A program made the position numbers and the translations under genes. The notes below the pieces were generated by a model. That model was not told the DNA's origin. It worked only from the letters and a program-made list of their open reading frames with translations, and searched no databases. Below are positions 1-9,417 of a DNA stretch of 64,000 nt, in pieces. Within the stretch, counting starts at the first letter, position 1, and each line of letters begins with the position of its first letter. This DNA comes from Amphiura filiformis (taxonomy: Eukaryota; Echinodermata; Ophiuroidea; Amphilepidida; Amphiuridae), in assembly GCF_039555335.1 (NCBI RefSeq), contig NC_092640.1, positions 33,597,887 through 33,661,886 on the forward strand, read 5' to 3'.

Positions 1-350
1 AATATGATCTGCCGACAACGTGCAGTGGCTAACCTGATTGACATTTTCACATACACCTCGTTTGTATGTCGCCGTATCACCACATGGTGTATCCCAATTG
101 TAGGTTAGCCCAGCACAGATGGTACATGCTGGACATCACAAGCATAAATCATACGTGAGGACGGATTCTTATATAAAAAAAAAGGCATTTTACGTTAGTG
201 TGATTTATTAGTATCAGAAATGTGTTTACAAGGAAAGGTATACAGAAATTGATGAAAGAAAATCTGTAGTTTAGATTTATTTGTTGGAATAAAAGTACGA
301 ATTTAAAATTTACATTTGAATGGCTAATTATTTAAAGTGAGTTTCCATAT
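1..350 (+). other. 3'UTR-like end of an upstream ZNF unit
   Basis: This segment is homologous to 8960-9320, which follows the ZNF pseudogene at 6600-8590, and in part to 13750-13900, which follows the pseudogene at 12694. Shared landmarks include GTGCAGTGGCTAACC near base 20 and a polyA signal AATAAA at 288-293, matched by signals at 9280-9285 and 13833-13838. The inference is that it is the 3' untranslated tail of a ZNF unit whose coding part lies to the left of the window, so the cluster continues upstream. No ORF is credible here. Confidence 0.55.
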
Positions 351-435
351 ACTTTTTTACCCAAATAATGACCCATCTCAGGTAGACTCTCCACCTAACC
401 CAGCAGCTTTTCACTGTACACAAACCCCAAGTGAA

Positions 436-680
436 GTAAGCCTTGTAATCTGTCATCAATCCATATATTTGCAGTTATGATAAAATCTCAGGAGTTATCT
501 TTGTAATCTGCCATCAATGCATGTATTGACAGTTACAATCAAATCTCAGAAGCAATCCTTGTAATCTGCCATCAATACATGTATTGGCAGTTATAATCAA
601 ATCTCAGATGTAATCCTTGTAATCTGCCATCAATACATGTATTGGCAGTTATGATCAAATCTCAGAAGTAATCCTTGTGT
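436..680. repeat. 58-bp minisatellite, about 4 copies
   Basis: The motif AATCTGCCATCAATACATG recurs at 505, 563 and 621, exactly 58 bases apart, followed each time by GGCAGTTAT and AATCAAATCTCAG. The same unit forms a longer array at 9418-10262 at the equivalent place in the next ZNF unit. Confidence 0.9.
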
Positions 681-861
681 GCATTATCAGCTATAAATAA
701 TCAGGAGATAAATTAAAAGGCCAATCAGTTTTGTCTAAATGCATTAAAGCCATATAACATTTTTTTTAAAATAGATTAGTATTAATTTTCAATAAAATAT
801 TAGCATTTACTGTCAGATATGTCCCCTTTTAATTTTGAGCCAAACAAATGAGGTAACCCTT

Positions 862-1230
862 ACCAAACTTGAATGCATTCCTGTTGCATTCTGAATGCAT
901 TCGGCAGCATTGTGGTAGAATGCATTATGAATCCTAACAACCACAACCTATATAACCACAACCATAAGGTCACCATGCTTAACTTTTGTTGTCGAATGCA
1001 TTCCGAATGCAAAATAGCATTCGAGTTGCCCTCAATATGCACGAAATATTTAAATGAGCTCCGAATGCATTCGGAATGCATTCAGAATGCATTCGCCGAA
1101 TGCATTAGGAATGCATTCGGAGCAAATGCTAATACCACAATAATTGCATTCGGAATGCATTCGAATGCATTCGGAGCAAATGCTAATACCACAATAATTG
1201 CATTCAGTCTCCTGTTGCATTCATGGAAAT
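862..1230. repeat. GAATGCATTC palindrome cluster, left end
   Basis: The 10-base palindrome GAATGCATTC and one-base variants recur more than a dozen times. A segment of about 60 bp containing GGAGCAAATGCTAATACCAC occurs twice, near 1128 and 1173. The short ORFs across this stretch are low-complexity shadows. Confidence 0.85.
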
Positions 1231-1336
1231 GATGGAAACTTACGTTTTATGCATAGGCCTATGTAGGAAGATTGAGAAAAAGCTTACCTTGTTTCATGCA
1301 TTTTTGCATCAAGCACGTTTGCTTGATGCTTTAAAG

Positions 1337-1423
1337 CAGGGTTGGGTGATATTTTGATTAATCAAAAATAATTGATTAAAAAATTAATCAATATCTGTTA
1401 TTTTTAACAATCACCCAAGCCTG
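1337..1423. mobile_element. 87-bp hAT-like MITE
   Basis: The TIRs are CAGGGTTGGGTGAT and ATCACCCAAGCCTG. They are flanked by near-identical 8-bp target duplications, CTTTAAAG (1329-1336) and CTTTTAAG (1424-1431). The middle is an AT-rich fold-back. The CAGGG ends and 8-bp duplications are typical of hAT elements. Confidence 0.75.
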
Positions 1424-1689
1424 CTTTTAAGACACTCAAGATCTACTATATTTGTTGTTCCTACATGTATTCTCTTACATTTTTGCAAAGGGTGATTCCA
1501 GTTGAAATCCATTAATCCCCTATGGAAGAGACATATACCATGATCTCCCACACAAGGTGTAGATTTCAAATGGAGCCACCCATTTAAAATCCCATTTGCA
1601 ATACAATTCATTTACACATGATTTTTACATTTATGATAAATACAATTAACAATTGAGTATGGAAGATTATACATAGGGCTATGTCTTGG

Positions 1690-1915
1690 TATATGGAAAT
1701 TCTGTGTGGCGATCTGTACGACACCAAGCCCTTAAGGATTCCAGCACACTGAGTGGCAATTGTCTGCCGCACACGTGTGGTGATCCTCCAAGCCTTGATG
1801 GGATTCCCGCACACTGTGTGGCAATCCTCCGCTGTGGGAGGTTTAATTGGCACACACTGTATGGTGATCCTCCGAGCCCTCGTCCGTCGCACACTGTGTA
1901 GCAATCACACATGGA
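1690..1915. repeat. Degenerate tandem repeat with CACACTGTGTGGC core
   Basis: Units of about 50-55 bp contain variants of GCACACTGTGTGGCAATCCTCC, repeated four times. Overlapping ORFs on both strands here are products of the repeat and are not called as genes. Confidence 0.6.
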
Positions 1916-1964
1916 CGCCGTACATACATCTACAAAATCGAAATACAATTGAAATGTATTAGTA

Positions 1965-2355
1965 AGGGGTTGTGCAATAATTATAAGCCCCCAGGGGTAA
2001 AATTCCAAACAGCGCTCCAAAAATTGTTTGCTCCCCCCTCTCGTCCTGCCAAAAATTGCTTGTCCCGCCCCCTCGGCCTGCCAAAAAATCTTTGCCCCTC
2101 CTTGCACATCATGCCCAATTAGCAGACGTGGTCTATAGATACATGTTGCGAGCGCAGCTAGCAGGAAAATTTGCATATTTAAGCGTTTCCATCAGCATTT
2201 TATTCAAAAGGCACCCCATAAATGTGTGCCAAAGATTTCTCCCCCTTTTCGCTTGCCCCCTCTTGCTTACGTCCCCCCTCTTTCAGCTCGCCAAAACTTT
2301 CTTGCCCCCCCATTTTACCCTCCCACCAGGGCTCATAATTATATTGCACAGCCCC
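1965..2355. mobile_element. GGGGCTGTGCAATAATTATGAGC-type MITE (family G), copy 1
   Basis: The left end reads AGGGGTTGTGCAATAATTAT and the right end is its inverted partner, ATAATTATATTGCACAGCCCC. The interior is C-rich with repeated GCCAAAAATT-CTTGCCCCCC blocks. Related copies lie at 13995-14385, 15178-15403, 25316-25655 and 55927-56078. Confidence 0.75.
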
Positions 2356-2884
2356 AAAGAACTATAAAGTGTACAAATTCTCACTTACTTGCTTGTACTA
2401 CATGTACGTACGTTATGTATACGTATGTACATATACATATGTACTCTATGTACAGCATACGTCAGAGATTCATACATGTAGAACAGATACTATACACCTG
2501 GATTACATGTGGCATAATATTACAAAACTGTAAATTTCAACAGGAACCCATAGCTATATGCCACAATGACCATTTATATAAGCTTATAAGCTTACCTTAA
2601 TTGTTAGATTCATGAATATTCTACTCTTGGAGTACTGTTGTAATTAATACCATTTGCTATACTAATACTGCACATTGATCTAAATATAGTCCAGAGCCTT
2701 GGTATGTATTTTATTCACAAAAAACCAAACATTTCCTGTGGTAATATCACAATACCAGCAGCTCACATCCATACAACCAGGAAGCTAGTGGAGACTATAA
2801 CTGCCAGTATCAACTGCCACTTTTGTAGCATAATTTGAAAAAAACATGTGATGAACATGTGATCATCATTTGTGGTTGGATTAG

Positions 2885-3118
2885 AATGCAACCGAATGCA
2901 AAGATTTTTGTTGAAAATAGTCTAAGTCCTTAGTTGTCAGATCCGAATGCAAAAATACCACAAAAATGTAGATATTGCATTCGAAAGGATTAAAAAATGT
3001 TGTGGTCTGTTGCATTCGAATGCATTCAAATGCGAAATACCACAAAATGCCACATCACTACCACAATGGTAAGATACGAATGCATTCCGAATGCATTCTG
3101 AATGCAATAATTGTATTC
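2885..3118. repeat. GAATGCATTC palindrome cluster, right end
   Basis: Variants of the palindrome recur together with CCACAA/TTGTGG blocks, mirroring the left cluster. With the TIRs, this marks subterminal repeats of the 857-3132 element. Confidence 0.75.
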
Positions 3119-3420
3119 GGGTTTGGTAAGGGAAAGCAAAGAAAATCGGAATTTACAACTAGCGCCAATGTATGTCACGCCGGCGGTTGTAATATGGTAC
3201 GACCCTCTGGCGTGTGTGTGTGTGTGTTCCGCACGCCGTGTACGTAGTACTGTGTTGACATCGCATACGCGTTCGACTAATATTTCTATCGTAATAATAA
3301 AACGCTGATTCAGGCGGTTTATTCAAAATCTCGGTTTATTCAGAATCTCGGATTTTGACAAAACTACAGCACCTAAAGTCTTGATTTTTGCAGAGAATCT
3401 TTGTTTACTAAAGTACATTA

Positions 3421-3648
3421 AAGTTGTTTTCTTTAAACTTCAGTGGTCGTGCCTGTGCGTATCGCGTACATGAGCGTAAACACAAAAACAATAAACAATC
3501 ACGCTGATTGGCTGATCAATGCACTTGACAACAAGCCGGCTGACCCATTGGTCTTCGGCGCGGCGCGTAGTAGGAGACCTTGTCACTTCTACGCGATCGC
3601 AATTCACCAGCGCGTACCCGGACCACGAAAGTTTAAAGAAAACAACTT
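3421..3648. mobile_element. 228-bp TA-flanked MITE (Tc1/mariner-like)
   Basis: Terminal repeats begin AAGTTGTTTTCTTTAAACTT (20 bases identical at both ends) and extend to about 28 bp with two mismatches. TA dinucleotides flank both sides (3419-3420 and 3649-3650). The uninterrupted sequence is present in the other family X copies, so the insertion is confirmed by comparison. Confidence 0.85.
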
Positions 3649-3739
3649 TACAATCGTGTAAAAACCTAAATTTAACATTTTTTGAGGGCGTTCTCCTCAG
3701 CAAATGTTATAATATGGCTAAAGTAAAAAATCTGGTACG

Positions 3740-4272
3740 TATATAATATTTCATGCTTATTGCACTGCAACAACTCACACTGCACTATGTCATAATGTAG
3801 TATAATACCAAACTACTCCTTGTATAATTGACCAGTTGGTATCATCTGTGAACACAAAAGATCACGTAAAGAGGATCATTTTCGAGATCGAAATACTGTA
3901 CATAGGTAATGTAAGGTATATCAAACAAGCAAATATGAGAAAATGGTACCTTGCTGAATAATCAAAACAAAATCAGGTGAACTTTTTGACCTTTTGAGTT
4001 TTTACCAGTTGTATATAATGCAGAGTCAAGATAATTTTTTGCACCACACCAGATAATGCCAATGCTTGATTAGGATATAGAAATTAAATTGCCATACATG
4101 TACATGTATTACTTGTGTAGGGGTGCATTTTCAATTCAATGTTTATATGTGTGCTTTTTGAATGTGACGGATGATACTCCCTTGTCAATGTCAAATTAAA
4201 ACAGAGATTGCCATTATTAACACTTCTTACAGATGTAATATATAAATATGAGCTATTCACAAATGCACCTAT
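3740..4272 (+). other. 5' flank of ZNF unit A
   Basis: Non-coding. It is homologous to 10465-11125 upstream of ZNF B: both contain CTGCAACAACTC-like and GTGCATTTTCA-like blocks and the run to AATGCACCTAT. Conservation between two units suggests promoter or leader sequence, but I cannot place a TATA box or start site with confidence. Confidence 0.45.
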
Positions 4273-4349
4273 TAAGGGACCGTTCACAAACACTTGTAAG
4301 GGGGGGGCTGATGCAAAAAGGGGGCCCAGAAAAATGTTGACCATCCTAG

Positions 4350-5024
4350 AAATTGAAAACCCACATGAATAGATATGTACGAGCCCATGTCTGTGTTGTC
4401 GGAAATTCGTGTCAAAAACTGGCGAGCTGCAAAGACAGTTCCATAGCCACAGGATGATATGGTATCAATTTAATAATTTCTTGAAGAAAAGGGCACCCTA
4501 TCAGTGTGATAACTGAGAAATGTGTGATGCTATCAAGCAAAATCAGTCGGAACCCGGAAATATTGATTATATTTCCTTTTGTTTCCTGTTGTTTTGGAAA
4601 TTCTTCAATTTCTCATATCTTTGGAACTAACTGTTCAATTCGGTATTCTGCAAAATGCAGCTTTGTAAATGCTTTTTAATGCCCATAAGAAAATGAAAAT
4701 GTAATAATTCTGAGTTCCGACTGATTTTGCTTGATCGCATCACATGTTTTGTTGACAGAAGTCACTTTGTTCAACACAATCAGAACTCACACTAATGAGA
4801 AATTCTTTTCGTGTGAATACTGTCAGAAATGTTTTTGTCAGAACTCTGATCTTTAAAGGCATATCAGAACTCATGCCAAAGAGAAACCCTTTCAGTGTGG
4901 ATACTGCTAGAAATGTTGTAATTACAACTGTGATCTTAAAAGGCACATCAGAAATGTTTTGGTAACAAAGGTGTCCTTATGTGCCACACTAGAACTCACA
5001 CTAAAGAGAAAACCTTTCTGTGTG
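4350..5024 (+). pseudogene. ZNF pseudogene fragment inside a MITE
   Basis: This is nearly identical to 6756-7430, including that copy's internal MITE and the same stop codons. It encodes broken parts of the shared N-terminal module and a few degenerate fingers. Stops such as CTTTAA after the HCQNSD-like helix and TGCTAG in the next finger are identical in both copies, so it was already a pseudogene when copied. It has no leader and no intact reading frame. Confidence 0.85.
4524..4743. mobile_element. GTGATG-type MITE inside the ZNF fragment
   Basis: Ends are GTGATGCTATCAAGCAAAAT and the inverse ending GCTTGATCGCATCAC, with ATGT on both sides (4520-4523, 4744-4747). In intact ZNF genes this site reads GAGAAATGTTTTGTTGAC with one ATGT, so the MITE interrupts the first finger. 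The same insertion is present at 6931-7149. Confidence 0.85.
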
Positions 5025-5334
5025 GGGGGGGCCTGAAAAAAATGACCACAAATTTTCCTTGGAAAATTGAGTTTATATGCTTTTCTATGGGGTTGACACA
5101 TAATTTTCATGTCTAAAAGGGCGGCCTTGAAATTTTGAGATCTGTAAAGGGGGGGGGGCCGAAAAATTGTCGCGATAAAATTTGTTTGCATCAGGCCCCC
5201 CTTACAAGTGTTTGTGAACGGTCCCTAAGTGATCATTTAGTGGAACAGTAAGGTAACATTCTGTACAGAAGAAAATCAATATGTGGTTTGAAAAGGTATA
5301 CTAAACATTTATTAATGTTGTTTTAACATTTCAG

Positions 5335-5514
5335 ATATATTGATCCACTGAGACAGAAGCCACTGAGGACTGCTGTGGTCTTGTATTGCTTGCTGCTTTA
5401 CTCCAGGACATCTATGCTAGAGTTAACTTTCATGGTGGGTTTGAGGTGCATGCAATCACTTGATCTACATCTTTGAATATTGTTGGGTTAATCTAAAGTT
5501 CACTATGTAAATAC
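5335..5514 (+). other. Leader part of ZNF A exon
   Basis: A candidate splice acceptor TTTTAACATTTCAG ends at 5334. The following sequence (TTGATCCACTGAGACAGAAG...) is conserved at 11253 in unit B and, more loosely, at 15713 in unit C. Several in-frame stops before the ATG indicate 5'UTR. The inference is that the finger exon is the last exon and carries the whole coding sequence. Confidence 0.5.
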
Positions 5515-6595
5515 ATGTTGGCAATGAAATGTTTGAAACCATTTGCTTGTGCATATTGCACACTTAACCATTCGTCTTTGGCAAATTTGAAAACCCACAT
5601 TAACAGACACCTTATAAAATATGTACGAGCCCATAGATGCAAATGTATGTGTTGTCAGAAAATCTTGTCAAAAACTGGTGAACTGCAAAGACAGTTCAAT
5701 GGCCACAGGATGTTATGGTATCAATTTAATAATTGCTTGAAGAAAAGGACACCCTATCAGTGTGTGTACTGTGAGAAATGTATTGTTGACAGAAATCACT
5801 TTGTGCAACATATCAGAACTCACACTAACGAGAAATTCTTTCAGTGTGAATACTGTCAGAAATGTTTTTGTCTGAACTCTGATCTTATAAGACATGCCAG
5901 AACTCATACCAAAGAAAAACCCTTTCAGTGTGAGTACTGTCAGAAATGTTTTACGAGAAGGGTCATCTTAAAAGACATATCAGAACTCGCACCGATGAGA
6001 AATCCTTTCAGTGTGTGTACTGTCAGAAATGTTTTTGTCAGACCTCTGATTTTAAAAGGCATATCAGAACTCATGGCAAAGAGAAACTCTTTCAGTGTGA
6101 ATACTGCCAGAAATGTTTTGATTACAACTGTGATCTTAAAAGGCACATCAGAACTCATACCAAAGAAAAACCCTATAAGTGTGAGTACTGTCAGAAATGT
6201 TTTGGTGACAAAGGTGGCCTTATGCGCCACACTAAAACTCACACTAAAGAGAAACCCTTTCTGTGTGAGTACTGTCAAAAATCTTTTACTTTCAGACATC
6301 ACCTTCTACTCCACATCAGAACTCACACCAAAGAGAAACCCTTTCAGTGCGAGTACTGCCAGAAATGTTTTGCTAGAAAAAAAATGACCTTGTGAACCAT
6401 ATCAGAACACATACCAAAGAAAAACCCTTTCAGTGTGAATACTGTCAGAAATGTTTTAGTCAGAGGACTCATGTTATAAGCCACATCAGAACTCACACCA
6501 ATGAGAAACCCTATCAGTGCGAGCACTGTCAGAAATGTTTTCGTCGTAATTCTGATGTCAACAGGCACATGAGAACTCACAACAAAACATGCTAG
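5515..6595 (+). CDS. Polydactyl C2H2 zinc-finger protein A (two frameshifts)
   Basis: A likely nuclear DNA-binding protein. The ATG at 5515 is followed by a second at 5524, which matches the conserved MKxLKPF start of the paralogues. An N-terminal module (CAYC...H...H, then CCQKILSKTGELQRQF) precedes ten fingers of the CEYCQKCF-x-HIRTHTKEKP type, ending in HNKTC and TAG. The frame breaks twice: near 5949 one T appears missing from a T-run (TGTTTTACGAG), and near 6376 an A8 run has two extra A relative to paralogues. Both indels are in homopolymers, so sequencing error is a real alternative to inactivation. Finger 3 ends RTRT, losing its last histidine. Fingers vary mostly at helix positions, as expected for target recognition. 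A tandem pseudogene copy follows 5 bases after the stop. Confidence 0.75.
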
Positions 6596-6930
6596 AATTG
6601 ATTTTCATGGTGGGTTTAAGATGCACTCAATTAGATTTACATCTTTGAATATTGTTGGGTTTTATCTAAAGTTCACTATGTAAATACATGTTGGCAATGA
6701 AACGTTTGAAACCATTCACTTGTGCATGTTGCACACTTAATCATTCATCTTTGGCAAATTTGAAAACCCACATGAATAGATATGTACGAGCCCATGTCTG
6801 TGTTGTCGGAAATTCGTGTCAAAAACTGGCGAGCTGCAAAGACAGTTCCATAGCCACAGGATGATATGGTATCAATTTAATAATTTCTTGAAGAAAAGGG
6901 CACCCTATCAGTGTGATAACTGAGAAATGT

Positions 6931-7149
6931 GTGATGCTATCAAGCAAAATCAGTCGGAACCCGGAAATATTGATTATATTTCCTTTTGTTTCCTGTTGTT
7001 TTGGAAATTCTTCAATTTCTCATATCTTTGGAACTAACTGTTCAATTCGGTATTCTGCAAAATGCAGCTTTGTAAATGCTTTTAATGCCCATAAGAAAAT
7101 GAAAATGTAATAATTCTGAGTTCCGACTGATTTTGCTTGATCGCATCAC
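6931..7149. mobile_element. GTGATG-type MITE in ZNF pseudogene
   Basis: Same element and same insertion point as 4524-4743, differing by one T in an internal run. TSD ATGT lies at 6927-6930 and after 7149. Shared insertion dates the 675-bp copying event after this MITE landed. Confidence 0.85.
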
Positions 7150-7224
7150 ATGTTTTGTTGACAGAAGTCACTTTGTTCAACACAATCAGAACTCACACTA
7201 ATGAGAAATTCTTTTCGTGTGAAT

Positions 7225-8358
7225 ACTGTCAGAAATGTTTTTGTCAGAACTCTGATCTTTAAAGGCATATCAGAACTCATGCCAAAGAGAAACCCTTTCA
7301 GTGTGGATACTGCTAGAAATGTTGTAATTACAACTGTGATCTTAAAAGGCACATCAGAAATGTTTTGGTAACAAAGGTGTCCTTATGTGCCACACTAGAA
7401 CTCACACTAAAGAGAAAACCTTTCTGTGTGAGTACTGTCAAAAAAGAACTGTCAGAAATGTTTTACTAGACAAAATGATCTTGTGAACCATATCAGAACT
7501 CATACCAAAGAGAAACCCCTTTCAGTGTGAGTACTGTCAGAAATGTTTTAGTCAAAACTCTGATCATAAAAGGCAGATCAGAACTCATGCCTAAGAGAAA
7601 CCCTTTCAGTGTGAGTACTGTCAGAAATGTTTTAGTCAGAACTCTGATCTTAAAAGGCATAGAAGAACTCATGCCAAAGAGAAACCCTTTCAGTGTGAGT
7701 ACTGTCAGAAATGTTTTAGTCAGAACTTTGCACTTAAAAGGCATATCAGAACTCACGCCGATGATAAGACCTTTCAATGTGAGTACATGTACTGTCAGAA
7801 ATGTTTTTGTCAGAACTCTGATCTTTAAAGGCATATCAGAACTCATGCCAAAGAGAAACCCTTTCAGTGTGGATACTGCTAGAAATGTTGTAATTACAAC
7901 TGTGATCTTAAAAGGCACATCAGAAATGTTTTGGTAACAAAGGTGTCCTTATGTGCCACACTAGAACTCACACTAAAGAGAAAACCTTTCTGTGTGAGTA
8001 CTGTCAAAAAAGAACTGTCAGAAATGTTTTACTAGACAAAATGATCTTGTGAACCATATCAGAACTCATACCAAAGAGAAACCCCTTTCAGTGTGAGTAC
8101 TGTCAGAAATGTTTTAGTCAAAACTCTGATCATAAAAGGCAGATCAGAACTCATGCCTAAGAGAAACCCTTTCAGTGTGAGTACTGTCAGAAATGTTTTA
8201 GTCAGAACTCTGATCTTAAAAGGCATAGAAGAACTCATGCCAAAGAGAAACCCTTTCAGTGTGAGTACTGTCAGAAATGTTTTAGTCAGAACTTTGCACT
8301 TAAAAGGCATATCAGAACTCACGCCGATGATAAGACCTTTCAATGTGAGTACATGTAC
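7225..8358 (+). repeat. 566-bp tandem duplication of finger sequence
   Basis: Landmarks recur 566 bases apart: 7299/7865, 7493/8059 and 7527/8093. The copies look nearly identical. Because 566 is not a multiple of three, the duplication itself shifts frame. Either recent unequal exchange within the finger array or an assembly duplication could explain it. Confidence 0.85.
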
Positions 8359-8599
8359 TGTCAGAAATGTTTGTATCATAACTTTGATCTTAAAAGGCAT
8401 ATCAGAACTCATGCCAAAGAGAAACCCTTTCAGTGTGAGTACTGTCAGAAATGTTTTAGTCAGAACTTTGCACTTAAAAGGCATATCAGAACTCACACCG
8501 ATGAGAAAACTTTTTTTTGCAGTGCGAGTAATGTCATTCCGAAGAAAAAATCTAGAAGTGTGAGTTGTAGAGTACTTTCAAAGACCCCCTGACTTAAAG

Positions 8600-8960
8600 C
8601 CATAATACGATCTTATAATATGAAGTTGGGTAATTTTTTTCAAACCTGATTTTTTTGCATATTTGTAATGTTTACATGTGTCCCAACTTGCACCTAAATG
8701 GAAACGGCCAAATGTGTTGTCTTTGTAGGTCAACAGAGCAAAGTTCGACATAAAGTCATAATTGACTTTATGTCCTCCCATAGAACTGCATGTTAAATGG
8801 CCAAAATAACCAGTGGGATTTTTTCCACTTTATTTTGTTATTTCAGCTTAAAATGGACAGCAACCCTTCCCTGCAGTTATTACTAATAATATTTCAACAT
8901 TTCGAATGAAGAATAACAAAATTAAAGGCTTTAAAATGCAATGATTTTTCATCAAATTTA
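8600..8960. other. Intergenic, no gene seen
   Basis: AT-rich non-coding sequence between the pseudogene and its 3'UTR-like tail. It begins CTTAAAGCCATAATACG, resembling a transposon edge, but no matching second end was found. Confidence 0.3.
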
Positions 8961-9320
8961 ATCTCCTCTTTGTTTTTTTTTGCTCAGGCAAAATCGAGAA
9001 CAAATCGGTCTGCAAATGTGCAGTGGCTAACCAGATTGAACATTTTCACATACACCCTTGTTTGTATGTCACCGTATCACCACATGGTGTATCCCAATTG
9101 TAGATTAGCTCCGCACAGATTGCACATGCTTAAAATCACGAGCATTAATTATATGCAAGGACAGATTATTCAAAAGAATATTTGGTATTTTATGTTAGTA
9201 CAGTATCAGAAATGTGTTGGCAAGGAAAGTTATACTGAAATTGATGAAAGAAAAGCTGTAGTTCAGATTTATTTGTTGCAATAAAAGTATGAACTTAAAA
9301 TTTGAATGGCTAATTATTTA
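8960..9320 (+). other. 3'UTR-like segment with polyA signal
   Basis: Homologous to 1-350. AATAAA at 9280-9285 is followed by the same AT-rich tail and GAGTTTCCATATAC block. It marks the end of the A/pseudogene unit and the repeat boundary of the roughly 9-kb duplicated block. Confidence 0.55.
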
Positions 9321-9417
9321 AAGTGAGTTTCCATATACTTTTTTACCCAATTAATGACCCGTCTCAGGTAGACTCTCCACCTAACCCAGCAGCTCTTCAC
9401 TGTACACAAACCCCAAG

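Larger units (their letters stand above)
857..3132. mobile_element. GAATGCATTC-rich TIR element
   Basis: The element begins CCCTTACCAAAC and ends GTTTGGTAAGGG. Flanks GAGGTAA on the left and AAAGCAAAG on the right join to GAGGTAAAGCA, the sequence seen uninterrupted in family X copy 3 near 22165. This gives an empty site and suggests a duplication of about 3 bp (TAA). Both ends are packed with the palindrome GAATGCATTC. The interior holds a hAT-like MITE, a degenerate tandem repeat and a GC-skewed MITE. No coding capacity is seen. Confidence 0.7.
743..3723 (-). mobile_element. TIR element family X, copy 1, split by nested insertions
   Basis: The ends are inverted copies of a TTAAAGCCATATTATAACAT-like terminal repeat. 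The interior matches, in reverse complement, the copies at 14428-14894 and 21829-22556. It has been opened by the 2.3-kb GAATGCATTC-rich element (857-3132) and by a TA-flanked MITE (3421-3648). No transposase ORF is visible, so it is non-autonomous. It sits between the minisatellite and the leader region of ZNF unit A and is absent from the matching position of unit B. Confidence 0.7.
4276..5225. mobile_element. PIF/Harbinger-like MITE carrying a ZNF pseudogene segment
   Basis: TIRs are GGGACCGTTCACAAACACTT and its inverse, with TAA target duplications at 4273-4275 and 5226-5228. The paralogous unit B reads CCTATAAAGTGATC at the same place, giving the empty site. A complete relative without cargo is at 37162-37435, also with TAA duplications. 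Here the element is split exactly in its middle, after TGACCATCCTA and before GGGGCCTGAAAAAAATGACC, by 675 bp of ZNF pseudogene. Three-base TWA duplications are typical of PIF/Harbinger. No transposase is encoded. Confidence 0.85.
6600..8590 (+). pseudogene. ZNF pseudogene directly downstream of A
   Basis: It starts with the same leader (TTTCATGGTGGGTTTAAG) and the same ATG context near 6691 (TTGGCAATGAAACGTTTGAA), then shows the N-terminal module with a deletion removing HLIKY. A MITE interrupts the first finger (6931-7149). Fingers continue to about 8510 but are riddled with stops (for example CATGCCTAAGAG) and shifts, and a 566-bp block is tandemly duplicated. Short open stretches such as 8353-8592 are finger remnants. 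Not a functional gene as read. Confidence 0.85.

Noticed and set aside
1679-2176. 165-codon minus ORF
   Set aside because: Spans a degenerate tandem repeat and a MITE; overlapping ORFs on both strands and no domain.
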